Below, one piece after another: positions 7,387 to 13,204 of a stretch of 13,204 nucleotides of DNA. The DNA is taken from positions 1 through 13,204 of the forward strand of contig DASVRL010000195.1 of NCBI GenBank assembly GCA_036388635.1, in the 5' to 3' direction. Origin of the DNA: JALZHR01 sp036388635. Its GTDB lineage: Bacteria > Acidobacteriota > Blastocatellia > Pyrinomonadales > Pyrinomonadaceae. Each line of letters opens with the position of its first letter. Within the stretch, counting starts at the first letter, position 1. Both the position numbers and the translations under genes were made by a program. The notes below the pieces were generated by a model, which did not search any database, had not been told where the DNA came from, and was given only the letters and a program-made list of their open reading frames with translations.

Positions 7387-8681
7387 TAAATCTTGCCCAA
7401 CAAAATCTCTTTCAAATCTTCGTAATTTACTTTAATTTCAACGCTTTGCTTTTCGCGATTCAGCAAATCCCGCACGGCTTCGGGCGTTTCGCCGCCGGTT
7501 CCGAGGATTTTTTCCACCGAATCGAATTTAACCGGATGCGCCGTTTCCAGAAAAAAACCTTTTTGAGGCGGATTTTTCCGCAGATATTCCGACAGGGCGT
7601 AAAAACCGACCGCGCCGTGCGGGTCGAGAACGTAGCCGTATTTTTGGTAAACCTCGCGCATCGCCGCTGCCGTCGCTTCATCCGAGATGCTTTGAGATTC
7701 CATTTTTTCTTTCAGATTCAGATAATCGTGGTCGAAAATTTCCAGAATCCGCACGAAATTTGACGGATTGCCGACATCCATCGCGTTGGAAAGCGTGGCG
7801 ACCGAAGGTTTCGAACGAAAACTTCCGCTTTGTAAAAACTGCGGAACGACGTCGTTCGCGTTACAGGCGGCGATGAATTTTCCGGCTCGCAAGCCCGCGA
7901 CGTGCGCCAGAATTCCCGCCGCCAGATTGCCGAAATTTCCGCTCGGAACGCTGATGACCGGCGCGTTTTCTTCGCGCCATTGCTGCAAAGCGTAAAAATA
8001 ATAAAACTGCTGCGGCAGCCAGCGCGCGACGTTTATCGAGTTTGCCGATGTGAGAAAAACCCGGCTTTTCAGCTTTTCGTCCGCCAGAGCGGTTTTCGCC
8101 AGCGTCTGGCAATCGTCAAAAGTTCCCTCGACTTCCAGCGCCGTGATGTTTTTGCCGAGCGTCGTCAACTGCAATTCCTGAACTTTGCTGACTTTTCCCC
8201 GCGGATACAAAATCACGACCTCGACGCCCGCGACCTCGAAAAAACCGTTGGCGACCGCGCCGCCCGTGTCGCCGGAAGTGGCGACAATGACGATTGTTTT
8301 TTCCCGCTTCGCCCGCGAAAAATATCGCAGGCAGCGGCTCATAAAACGCGCGCCGACGTCTTTAAAAGCGAGCGTCGCGCCGTGAAAAAGCTCGAGCGCG
8401 TAAATCGAATCCGTGATTCGGACGAGCGGAAAATCGAAATTGACGGTTTCGGCGCAAATCTGAAAAAGCGTTTCGTCGGGAATTTCGGCTCCCGTAAACG
8501 GCTTGATGACTTCGAAAGCGATTTGCTCTTTCGACATTGTTTGGAAATCTTTCCAAAAATCAACGGCGAGCGACGGAATTTTTTCGGGAAAATATAAGCC
8601 TTTGTCGGGCGGCTGACCGTTTAAAACGGCTTCGCGGAAAGACGCGTGAGCCGATTTTCGGTTTGTGCTAAAGTATTTCAT
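7386..8681 (-). CDS. thrC: threonine synthase
   Basis: PLP enzyme converting O-phospho-L-homoserine and water to L-threonine and phosphate. 431 residues from ATG at 8681. A TTG five codons upstream (8696) is also in frame, but the family N-terminus (MKYFSTNRKSAHASFREAVL, like MK-Y-S-T-x-x of other ThrC proteins) supports the ATG. Signatures: LELFHGATLAFKDVGARFM (96-114) with Lys107 as Schiff-base lysine; ATSGDTGGAVA (134-144), the phosphate-binding glycine/serine loop; LYPRGKVS (158-165); SVPSGNFGNL (244-253); ATLSNAMDVGNPSN (295-308). Length and order match the long, E. coli-like class. Divergent from thrB, with element C in between, and upstream of thrA on the same strand. The stop codon touches element B. 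No damage seen. Confidence 0.96.
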   Translation of the reverse strand: MKYFSTNRKSAHASFREAVLNGQPPDKGLYFPEKIPSLAVDFWKDFQTMSKEQIAFEVIKPFTGAEIPDETLFQICAETVNFDFPLVRITDSIYALELFHGATLAFKDVGARFMSRCLRYFSRAKREKTIVIVATSGDTGGAVANGFFEVAGVEVVILYPRGKVSKVQELQLTTLGKNITALEVEGTFDDCQTLAKTALADEKLKSRVFLTSANSINVARWLPQQFYYFYALQQWREENAPVISVPSGNFGNLAAGILAHVAGLRAGKFIAACNANDVVPQFLQSGSFRSKPSVATLSNAMDVGNPSNFVRILEIFDHDYLNLKEKMESQSISDEATAAAMREVYQKYGYVLDPHGAVGFYALSEYLRKNPPQKGFFLETAHPVKFDSVEKILGTGGETPEAVRDLLNREKQSVEIKVNYEDLKEILLGKI

Positions 8682-8694
8682 CGATGTAGAAGGC

Positions 8695-8784
8695 AAAATG
8701 CAAAGCGCAAAATCAAAGAATGCATTTAATTTCGGAATCAGGAAGTCTAAATTCTAATATTTTGCATTTGGCACTTTGCATTTT
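8695..8784. repeat. AT-rich inverted repeat between thrC and thrB, element C
   Basis: The 130-bp gap between the divergent thrC and thrB genes contains AAAATGCAAAGCGC (8695-8708) and its near-inverse GCACTTTGCATTTT (8771-8784), matching at 13 of 14 positions; the odd pair would be a G-U in RNA. The words TTTTGCATTT and TTTGCATTTT recur within the right arm, so the arm itself is a degenerate short tandem. The 62-nt region between the arms shows little further pairing. It must overlap or adjoin both promoters and could be a regulatory dyad. Its build resembles elements A and B, so a dispersed intergenic repeat is at least as likely. No convincing -35/-10 pair is visible. Confidence 0.7.
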
Positions 8785-8811
8785 AATACGAATCTTGCCG
8801 TTTGCTAAATT

Positions 8812-9732
8812 ATGAAAGAAATCAGCGTTCTCGCGCCCGCCACGGTTTCCAACGTCGTCTGCGGTTTCGATTGTCTCGGTTTCGCGCTGGAAGCGCCGTG
8901 CGATGAAATGACGGTGCGCTTGATTGATGAAAAAACGGTGAAAATCATCAATCACGACCGCTATAATCTGCCGACCGTCGCCGAAAAAAACGTCGCCGGA
9001 ATCGCGCTTCTGGCGTTGCTCGATGAAATCGAAGACGGTATCGGCTTTGAAGTCGAAATCACCAAGCGCATCAAGCCCGGCAGCGGCATCGGCTCCAGCG
9101 CGGCAAGCGCGGTCGGCGCGGTCGCGGCGGCAAATCGCCTGCTGGAAAATCGTTTTTCGCAGGCGCAGCTCGCCGAGTTTGCGATGTCGGGCGAATTCGT
9201 CGCCTCGCAGTCGCGTCACGCCGACAATGTCGCGCCGTGTCTTCTCGGCGGTTTCGTTTTGGTGCGCTCGACGAATCCGCTCGACATCGTTTCGCTCGAA
9301 TTTCCGCCGCTGTTTGCGACCGTCATTCACCCGCAAATCGAAATCAAAACGTCTGACGCGCGCGAGATTCTGCCGCAAACGGTTCCGCTCAAAGACGCGA
9401 TTCGCCAGTGGAGCAATCTCGGCGCGCTTGTCGCCGCGCTCGCGAAAGGCGATTACGGGCTGATTTCGCGCTCGCTCGAAGACTTTTTGATCGAGCCGGT
9501 GCGCAAAGTTTTGATTCCGCGTTTTGACGATTTGAAAAGCGAAAGCCTGAAAGCGGGCGCGCTCGGCGGCGGGATTTCCGGTTCGGGTCCGAGCGTTTTT
9601 ATGCTGAGCGAAACTTTGGAAACGGCGCGGCAGGTCGAAACGGCGATGCGCGAAATTTACGAGCAGCAGACGACGATTGATTTTTATATTTATGTGGCGA
9701 AAATCAACCCGGACGGAGTTAAATTTGTTTAA
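8812..9732 (+). CDS. thrB: homoserine kinase
   Basis: ATP-dependent phosphorylation of L-homoserine to O-phosphohomoserine, the substrate of ThrC. 306 residues, normal for GHMP-type ThrB. It starts with the family's first strand and substrate loop (LAPATVSNVVCGFDCLGFAL, residues 7-26). It has the ATP-binding GHMP motif KPGSGIGSSAAS at 88-99, SRHADNVAPCLLGGF (134-148), and the C-terminal glycine motif GGGISGSGPSVFML. All are intact. It is transcribed away from thrC and thrA and is followed after 17 bp by argF', so it is read with an arginine gene rather than with its own pathway partners. The ATG is in a weak context with no obvious Shine-Dalgarno. Confidence 0.96.
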   Translation: MKEISVLAPATVSNVVCGFDCLGFALEAPCDEMTVRLIDEKTVKIINHDRYNLPTVAEKNVAGIALLALLDEIEDGIGFEVEITKRIKPGSGIGSSAASAVGAVAAANRLLENRFSQAQLAEFAMSGEFVASQSRHADNVAPCLLGGFVLVRSTNPLDIVSLEFPPLFATVIHPQIEIKTSDAREILPQTVPLKDAIRQWSNLGALVAALAKGDYGLISRSLEDFLIEPVRKVLIPRFDDLKSESLKAGALGGGISGSGPSVFMLSETLETARQVETAMREIYEQQTTIDFYIYVAKINPDGVKFV

Positions 9733-9749
9733 TATATTTTATTGTAACG

Positions 9750-10748
9750 ATGAATAATTTTCTTAAAACAAGCGAATTTTCGCGCCGCGAGCTGGAAGAA
9801 ATTCTGGAATCGGCGCTGCGCTTTAAAAACGGCGAGAGAGATGAAAAACCTCTGAGCGGAAAATCCGTCGCGCTCGTTTTTTTCAATCCCAGCTTGCGGA
9901 CGCGCGCTTCGATGCAAATCGGCGTTTACGAGCTTGGCGGAAACGCCGTGATTTTAGAGCCGGGCGCCACGAGCTGGACGCTCGAACATCGCGACGGCGT
10001 GGTGATGGACGGCGATAAAACCGAGCATTTGAAGGAATTCGTCCGCGTTTTGGAAAGATACGTCGCGGCGATCGGCGTGCGGACTTTCGCGGAATTAAAA
10101 GATTGGGAATCGGAACGCGCCGAGCCGGTTTTGTCGGCGTTTGCGAGATACGCGACGAAGCCGGTCATTAATCTCGAATCGGCGATGCATCACCCGTGCC
10201 AGTCGATGGCGGATATGTTGACGATTCGCGAAAGATTCGGCGCGGCGAAAAAACGTGTTTTGCTGACGTGGGCGTGGCATCCGAAGCCTTTGCCGATGGC
10301 GGTGCCGAACAGTTTTGCGTTAGCCGCCGCGCAGTTCGGACACGACCTGCGCATTGCGCATCCGAAAGGCTATGAACTCGACGCGGAATTGATGAAGGAA
10401 ATCGAAAATCAGGCGCGGGAAAACGGCGGAAGCGTGGGAATCGAGAATAATATATATTCGGCTTTTGACGAAGCCGAAGTCGTCTATGCGAAAAGCTGGG
10501 GCAGTTTTCGGCATTACGGCAATTTGAAAGAAGACATCAGCGAACGCGCCGTTTATCGCAACAAATGGATTGTCGACGAAGCGAAAATGCGGCGGACAAA
10601 CAACGCGATTTTTATGCATTGTTTGCCCGTGCGCCGTAATGTGATCGTCACCGACGGCGTGATTGACGCGCCGAATTCTGTCGTTATCGACGAAGCCGAA
10701 AATCGCCTGCACGTCCAGAAAGCGATTTTGGCGCGGCTCATCGCTTAA
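9750..10748 (+). CDS. argF': N-acylornithine carbamoyltransferase (argF' type, probably N-succinylornithine)
   Basis: Transfers a carbamoyl group to an alpha-N-acylated ornithine, replacing ornithine carbamoyltransferase. 332 residues. FFNPSLRTRAS (44-54) is the carbamoyl-phosphate motif; VVMDGDKTEHLKE (84-96) is the family-specific loop; HHPCQSMADMLTI (147-159), TWAWHPKPLP (173-182), MHCLPVRRN (289-297) and DEAENRLHVQKA (314-325) follow. This is clearly the argF' branch, as the MDGD loop and WxxHPKPLP are absent from ordinary OTCases. In characterised N-acetylornithine enzymes (Xanthomonas) the loop residue is Glu92 and a carboxylated Lys302 contacts the substrate. Here these positions are Thr91 and Ile299. 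The Bacteroides N-succinylornithine enzyme has Pro and Ile. Specificity for succinyl is therefore favoured but unproven. thrB lies 17 bp upstream; the stop overlaps the convergent unknown gene by 4 nt. Confidence 0.93.
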   Translation: MNNFLKTSEFSRRELEEILESALRFKNGERDEKPLSGKSVALVFFNPSLRTRASMQIGVYELGGNAVILEPGATSWTLEHRDGVVMDGDKTEHLKEFVRVLERYVAAIGVRTFAELKDWESERAEPVLSAFARYATKPVINLESAMHHPCQSMADMLTIRERFGAAKKRVLLTWAWHPKPLPMAVPNSFALAAAQFGHDLRIAHPKGYELDAELMKEIENQARENGGSVGIENNIYSAFDEAEVVYAKSWGSFRHYGNLKEDISERAVYRNKWIVDEAKMRRTNNAIFMHCLPVRRNVIVTDGVIDAPNSVVIDEAENRLHVQKAILARLIA

Positions 10749-11209
10749 AGTTTAATCCAGACGTTGAGAAAATTTTTAGCCCAATCTCCCGTCGCGCATT
10801 TCAGCAGATAGTGACGCTGGTATTCGAGAATGCATTCGAAAAACGTCAAAGCGACCTGGTCGCCCATTTCGTTGCTGGAGTTGGCGATTTTTTTAGCCAG
10901 TTGATAGCGGGTAACGGCGGCATTTTTCCCTTCGCGGAATTTGAAGCTGAAAATAAAATCGCCGAAGACGTTCAGGTCATAGTTCATCCGCGCGCCGTCG
11001 GCGACTTTGTCGAATTTCAGCTCGCGCAATTTGGTAAACTGTCCTTCGATGGCGTCAATCAGCGCTTCGTGCGCGCCGATATGCCCGACCGCTTCGTTGC
11101 CGCTTTTGTCCATCGCCGTTTTCAGCAGCCAGAGCGAGCCTTCCGACCAGCCGTCCTTGTTGAATTTAAACCCGTGGTTGCCGGTTGCCGATAAACTGTA
11201 TCCAATCAT
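10745..11209 (-). CDS. protein of unknown function
   Basis: 154 residues from ATG at 11209, chosen over an upstream ATG because AAGGA lies 10 nt before it and the extra upstream residues (ITLKFYTKKDYF) read like non-coding AT-rich leader. The protein is soluble, with no signal peptide or transmembrane helix. The N-terminus is rich in aromatic residues and glycine (GYSLSATGNHGFKFNKDGW), followed by helices such as GAHEALIDAIEGQFTKLREL and a strand pair MNYDLNVFGDFIFSFKF. The C-terminal helix includes ALTFFECILEYQRHYLLKC. I recognise no family. Its codon use is less CG-rich than its neighbours. The TAA overlaps the argF' stop within TTAA. It is divergent from argB, with a 105-bp gap holding a dyad. 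Confidence 0.8.
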   Translation of the reverse strand: MIGYSLSATGNHGFKFNKDGWSEGSLWLLKTAMDKSGNEAVGHIGAHEALIDAIEGQFTKLRELKFDKVADGARMNYDLNVFGDFIFSFKFREGKNAAVTRYQLAKKIANSSNEMGDQVALTFFECILEYQRHYLLKCATGDWAKNFLNVWIKL

Positions 11210-11219
11210 TATGAAATAA

Positions 11220-11224
11220 TCCTT
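11220..11224 (-). promoter_or_regulatory. ribosome binding site deciding the start of the unknown gene
   Basis: On the - strand AAGGA is followed 10 nt later by ATG at 11209. This good Shine-Dalgarno match favours the 154-residue form over the 169-residue one. Confidence 0.55.
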
Positions 11225-11229
11225 TTTTG

Positions 11230-11258
11230 TATAAAATTTAAGCGTAATAATCACGCTT
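11230..11258 (+). promoter_or_regulatory. possible argB promoter -10 with adjacent dyad
   Basis: TATAAAAT starts at 11230, preceded by TTG in the way of an extended -10, but without a good -35. Just downstream, AAGCGT (11240-11245) and ACGCTT (11253-11258) form a 6-bp perfect inverted repeat with 7 nt between. The dyad would fall near a transcription start at about 11242, a suitable place for a repressor. It does not match the ArgR box. The same region also serves the divergent unknown gene. Confidence 0.25.
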
Positions 11259-11314
11259 TCGTTAAGGAATGCGAAAATAAAAGATAAAAACTATCATCGC
11301 CCGCCGAAAAAATT

Positions 11315-12205
11315 ATGAGCCAGAAAAAAATGGATTTGCTGCGCGAAGCGCTGCCCTATATTCAGCGGTTTAAGGGCAAAACTTTTGTCGTTAAATTTTC
11401 GGGAAAAGTCACGGAAAACAAGGAAAACCTTTTGTCTTTGTGCGAAGAGCTTGCCTTGATGCATCAGGTCGGCATCAGAATCTGCGTCATTCACGGCGGC
11501 GGCAAACAATTGACGCAGCTTGCCGAGAAACTCGGCGTGGCGCAAACCGTTATCGAAGGGCGGCGCGTGACCGATGACGACACGCTGGAACTGGCGAAAA
11601 TGATTTTCGCGGGAAAAATAAACATCGACATTCTCGCCGCCCTGCGCAATCGCGGCATCGAAGCCGTCGGTCTTTCCGGCATCGACGGCGATGTCGTGAA
11701 AGCGGTTCGCCGCCCGCCGAAAGAAATTACGAACAAACAAACCGGCGCCACCGAAACGGTCGATTTCGGACACGTCGGCGACGTGGTCGAGATAAATTCG
11801 CGCCTTTTGCACCTGCTTCTGGAAAACGATTACCTGCCCGTGATTTCCTCGCTCGGAGCCGACGACGAGGGCAGAGTTTTTAATATCAACGCCGACACGA
11901 TCGCTTCGGAAATCGCCGTTCAGTTAAACGCCGAAAAACTCGTTTTGCTGTCGGACGTCAACGGAATTTACACGCAGGCAAACAATCCCGCCACAAAGCT
12001 TTCGCGTCTTTCCGTCAGCGAAGCCGAGGCGATGATTGCCGAAGGGCGCGCGACCGGCGGAATGATTCCGAAGCTGCAAAACCTGATTTCCGTCCTGCGG
12101 CGCGGCGTCAAATCGGCGCACGTCATCGGCGGCACGACGCGCAACGCGCTTTTGTCGGAAGTTTTTACCGACGAAGGAACCGGAACGATGCTGGTTGCAA
12201 AATAA
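11315..12205 (+). CDS. argB: acetylglutamate (or succinylglutamate) kinase
   Basis: Phosphorylates the gamma-carboxylate of N-acylglutamate with ATP; amino-acid kinase fold. 296 residues. VVKFSGK (25-31) holds the catalytic Lys27, but the usual K-x-G-G is K-F-S-G, so the first glycine is Ser29. IHGGGKQL (59-66) is the second glycine loop. GRRVTDDDTLELAKMIFAGKIN (82-103), VGLSGIDGD (118-126), FNINADTIA (189-197, with the conserved Asn and Asp) and GGMIPKL (248-254, Lys253) are present. The N-terminal helix DLLREALPYIQRFKG is of the type found in arginine-inhibited hexameric kinases, so feedback by arginine is plausible. RRPPKE near 132-137 followed by DFGHVGDV resembles Bacteroidota ArgB more than the E. 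coli form. It is followed by a strong terminator. Confidence 0.95.
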   Translation: MSQKKMDLLREALPYIQRFKGKTFVVKFSGKVTENKENLLSLCEELALMHQVGIRICVIHGGGKQLTQLAEKLGVAQTVIEGRRVTDDDTLELAKMIFAGKINIDILAALRNRGIEAVGLSGIDGDVVKAVRRPPKEITNKQTGATETVDFGHVGDVVEINSRLLHLLLENDYLPVISSLGADDEGRVFNINADTIASEIAVQLNAEKLVLLSDVNGIYTQANNPATKLSRLSVSEAEAMIAEGRATGGMIPKLQNLISVLRRGVKSAHVIGGTTRNALLSEVFTDEGTGTMLVAK

Positions 12206-12280
12206 GAAACGACAAATAGCAAATTTTTCGACTTTTCAAATCAATCAATAAATATCTTAATCAGAGATTAATTTGTCGGT

Positions 12281-12328
12281 AAAAAAGAAAAGCCCGTCTG
12301 GAAATTTCCAGACGGGCTTTTCTTTTTT
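12281..12328. terminator. bidirectional intrinsic terminator
   Basis: A 48-bp perfect palindrome: 24-bp arms meeting at 12304/12305 with no spacer. The GC core is AGCCCGTCTGG with its inverse, flanked by A-rich (AAAAAAGAAA) and T-rich (TTTCTTTTTT) ends. In RNA the centre would open to a small loop. Each strand gives a GC stem followed by a U tract, so it should terminate both argB (+) and the TPR gene (-). It lies 75 bp after argB and 29 bp after the TPR stop. The rest of the 152-bp gap is AT-rich with nothing recognisable. Confidence 0.93.
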
Positions 12329-12357
12329 ACTTTTCACTTATATTTCTATTTTCTCAT

Positions 12358-13204
12358 CTATTTTCTTAATTGATAGGTTTTCGCCCAGTTGATGAAATCA
12401 ATGGTTTTTTGTCCCTGGTCAATCAGCCATTTCTCGGCTGGCTTGTTTCCCTGCTGCTGCAAAACCAGATAGGCAAAGATTTTGGAATAACCGTTTTTCT
12501 TCATATCGACCATAAACGGAACGTAAGTTTTTCCGACAAACGTCGAGGTGAGCTTTTTATCTTCCTCTAAAAGCGAGATAAGCGTATCGACCGCCTCGGC
12601 AAAAATTTCTTCTTCGGTCTTGTTTTTATCTTTTTCGCCCTTGACGGTCGTCAGAGTGCCCAGAAGCAATTCGTACATACCGAAGTCGCCTTCGTCTTTC
12701 GGCGCGTTAAGGTCAAGAAAAATGTTGATATTGCCGGTTTTTTCATCTTTTTTCGCGCTCTTCAGAGTATCGAGAAAAATCGTGACCGAGCGCTGCGCGC
12801 GCTGCGAATTTAGCTCCATCGTGATAAACCGCGCCGCCGCCAGCAGCGCCGGAACCTTGTATTTCGAGCCCTGGTAAACTTCCGCCAGCAGATAATGCGG
12901 GCTGGGGTAGCTGAAATCGAGTTGGACGGCTTTTTTCAGAGCTTCGCGCGATTCCTTATACTGCTTCTGCCGCACGTATGTGACGCCCAGATTAAAGTAA
13001 AGACTCGATACCTGAGCTTGATATTCCGGATCGCCATCGAGCTGTTTGATGGCTTTCTGGTAAATCTCGATTGCCTCTTTCGGCTTGCCTTCGTCGTCCA
13101 GAATATTGGCAATCAAGCCGTACCCGAGCAAGCCGGTTTTTCCTTTATATTGAACGAGTTTATAAGACGCCGCCAGCGCTTTCGGAAAATCTTTTTTGTT
13201 GTAA
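12358..13204 (-). CDS. tetratricopeptide repeat protein (5' end missing)
   Basis: The frame stays open to the window edge, so the start lies beyond 13204 and about 281 C-terminal residues are visible. An in-frame TTG at 13131 is not a likely start because coding continues upstream. At least two TPR-like helix pairs are seen near the N-terminal side: GYGLIANILDDEGKPKEAIEIYQKA and YFNLGVTYVRQKQYKESREALKKAVQLD, then SPHYLLAEVYQG. The remainder is helical with a lysine/glutamate-rich stretch (KGEKDKNKTEEEIFAEAVDTL). TPR proteins act as protein-protein scaffolds, so no specific role can be given. Codon use is more AT-rich and ordinary than in the arg/thr genes. It is convergent with argB across the shared terminator and probably unrelated to amino-acid synthesis. 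Confidence 0.85.
   Translation of the reverse strand, partial: YNKKDFPKALAASYKLVQYKGKTGLLGYGLIANILDDEGKPKEAIEIYQKAIKQLDGDPEYQAQVSSLYFNLGVTYVRQKQYKESREALKKAVQLDFSYPSPHYLLAEVYQGSKYKVPALLAAARFITMELNSQRAQRSVTIFLDTLKSAKKDEKTGNINIFLDLNAPKDEGDFGMYELLLGTLTTVKGEKDKNKTEEEIFAEAVDTLISLLEEDKKLTSTFVGKTYVPFMVDMKKNGYSKIFAYLVLQQQGNKPAEKWLIDQGQKTIDFINWAKTYQLRK

Noticed and set aside
8682..8696. TTG start giving ThrC five more residues
   Set aside because: The ATG at 8681 gives the expected family N-terminus, and the upstream codons run into inverted-repeat element C.
8761..8796. Promoter boxes for thrB (TTGGCA, TAATAC)
   Set aside because: TTGGCA is a good -35, but nothing resembling a -10 lies 16-18 bp downstream. 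The TAATAC box pairs only with a weak -35. Not enough to call.
8713..9378. 221-residue open frame on the - strand across thrB
   Set aside because: Covers the conserved GHMP motif region of thrB and has an arginine/aspartate-rich composition with no recognisable domain. A shadow of thrB.
10811..11194. 127-residue open frame on the + strand opposite the unknown gene
   Set aside because: The - strand frame has a good Shine-Dalgarno and a more normal protein composition. With no homology evidence either way, the - strand reading is preferred.

Overview
The window is dense bacterial chromosome, apart from two partial genes at its ends. It holds an arginine biosynthesis locus with a threonine biosynthesis block inside it. 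Arginine genes are argC, argD, an argF'-type N-acylornithine carbamoyltransferase and argB, all on the + strand. Threonine genes are a fused aspartate kinase/homoserine dehydrogenase (thrA) and threonine synthase (thrC) on the - strand, and homoserine kinase (thrB) on the + strand. No plasmid, phage, transposase, CRISPR, tRNA or rRNA is visible.

No marker gene fixes the organism. The argF'-type enzyme, the medium-GC DNA rich in GAA/AAA and GCG/CGC codons, and the weak or absent Shine-Dalgarno sequences would fit Acidobacteriota (Blastocatellia/Pyrinomonadaceae-like). That is an inference. Bacteroidota-related or other non-proteobacterial lineages are not excluded.

Layout. 2-721: 3' part of a P-loop NTPase. 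786-3406: a tightly packed + strand run of VOC protein, argC, two small conserved-looking unknowns and a PaiA-like GNAT. 3468-4634: argD. 4620-4782: a long imperfect palindrome between convergent argD and thrA. 8681-4786 (- strand): thrC then thrA, separated by a second palindrome at 7290-7386. 8695-8784: a third palindrome between divergent thrC and thrB. 8812-10748: thrB and argF', 17 bp apart. 10745-11209 (-): an unknown protein whose stop codon overlaps that of argF'. 11315-12205: argB. 12281-12328: a perfect bidirectional terminator. 12358-13204 (-): 3' part of a TPR protein.

How the genes work together. ArgB, ArgC and ArgD take an N-acylglutamate to N-acylornithine, which the argF' enzyme carbamoylates. 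The acyl-forming (argA/argJ) and deacylating (argE) steps and argG/argH are not in the window. ThrA, ThrB and ThrC cover aspartate to threonine apart from aspartate-semialdehyde dehydrogenase.

Most interesting points: (1) the carbamoyltransferase has Thr and Ile where N-acetylornithine enzymes have Glu and Lys, so the locus may run on N-succinyl intermediates; (2) three hairpin-forming intergenic elements, unlike in sequence but alike in design, mark every junction of the thrA-thrC block; (3) a short GC-rich, oddly coded in-frame segment lies inside thrA.
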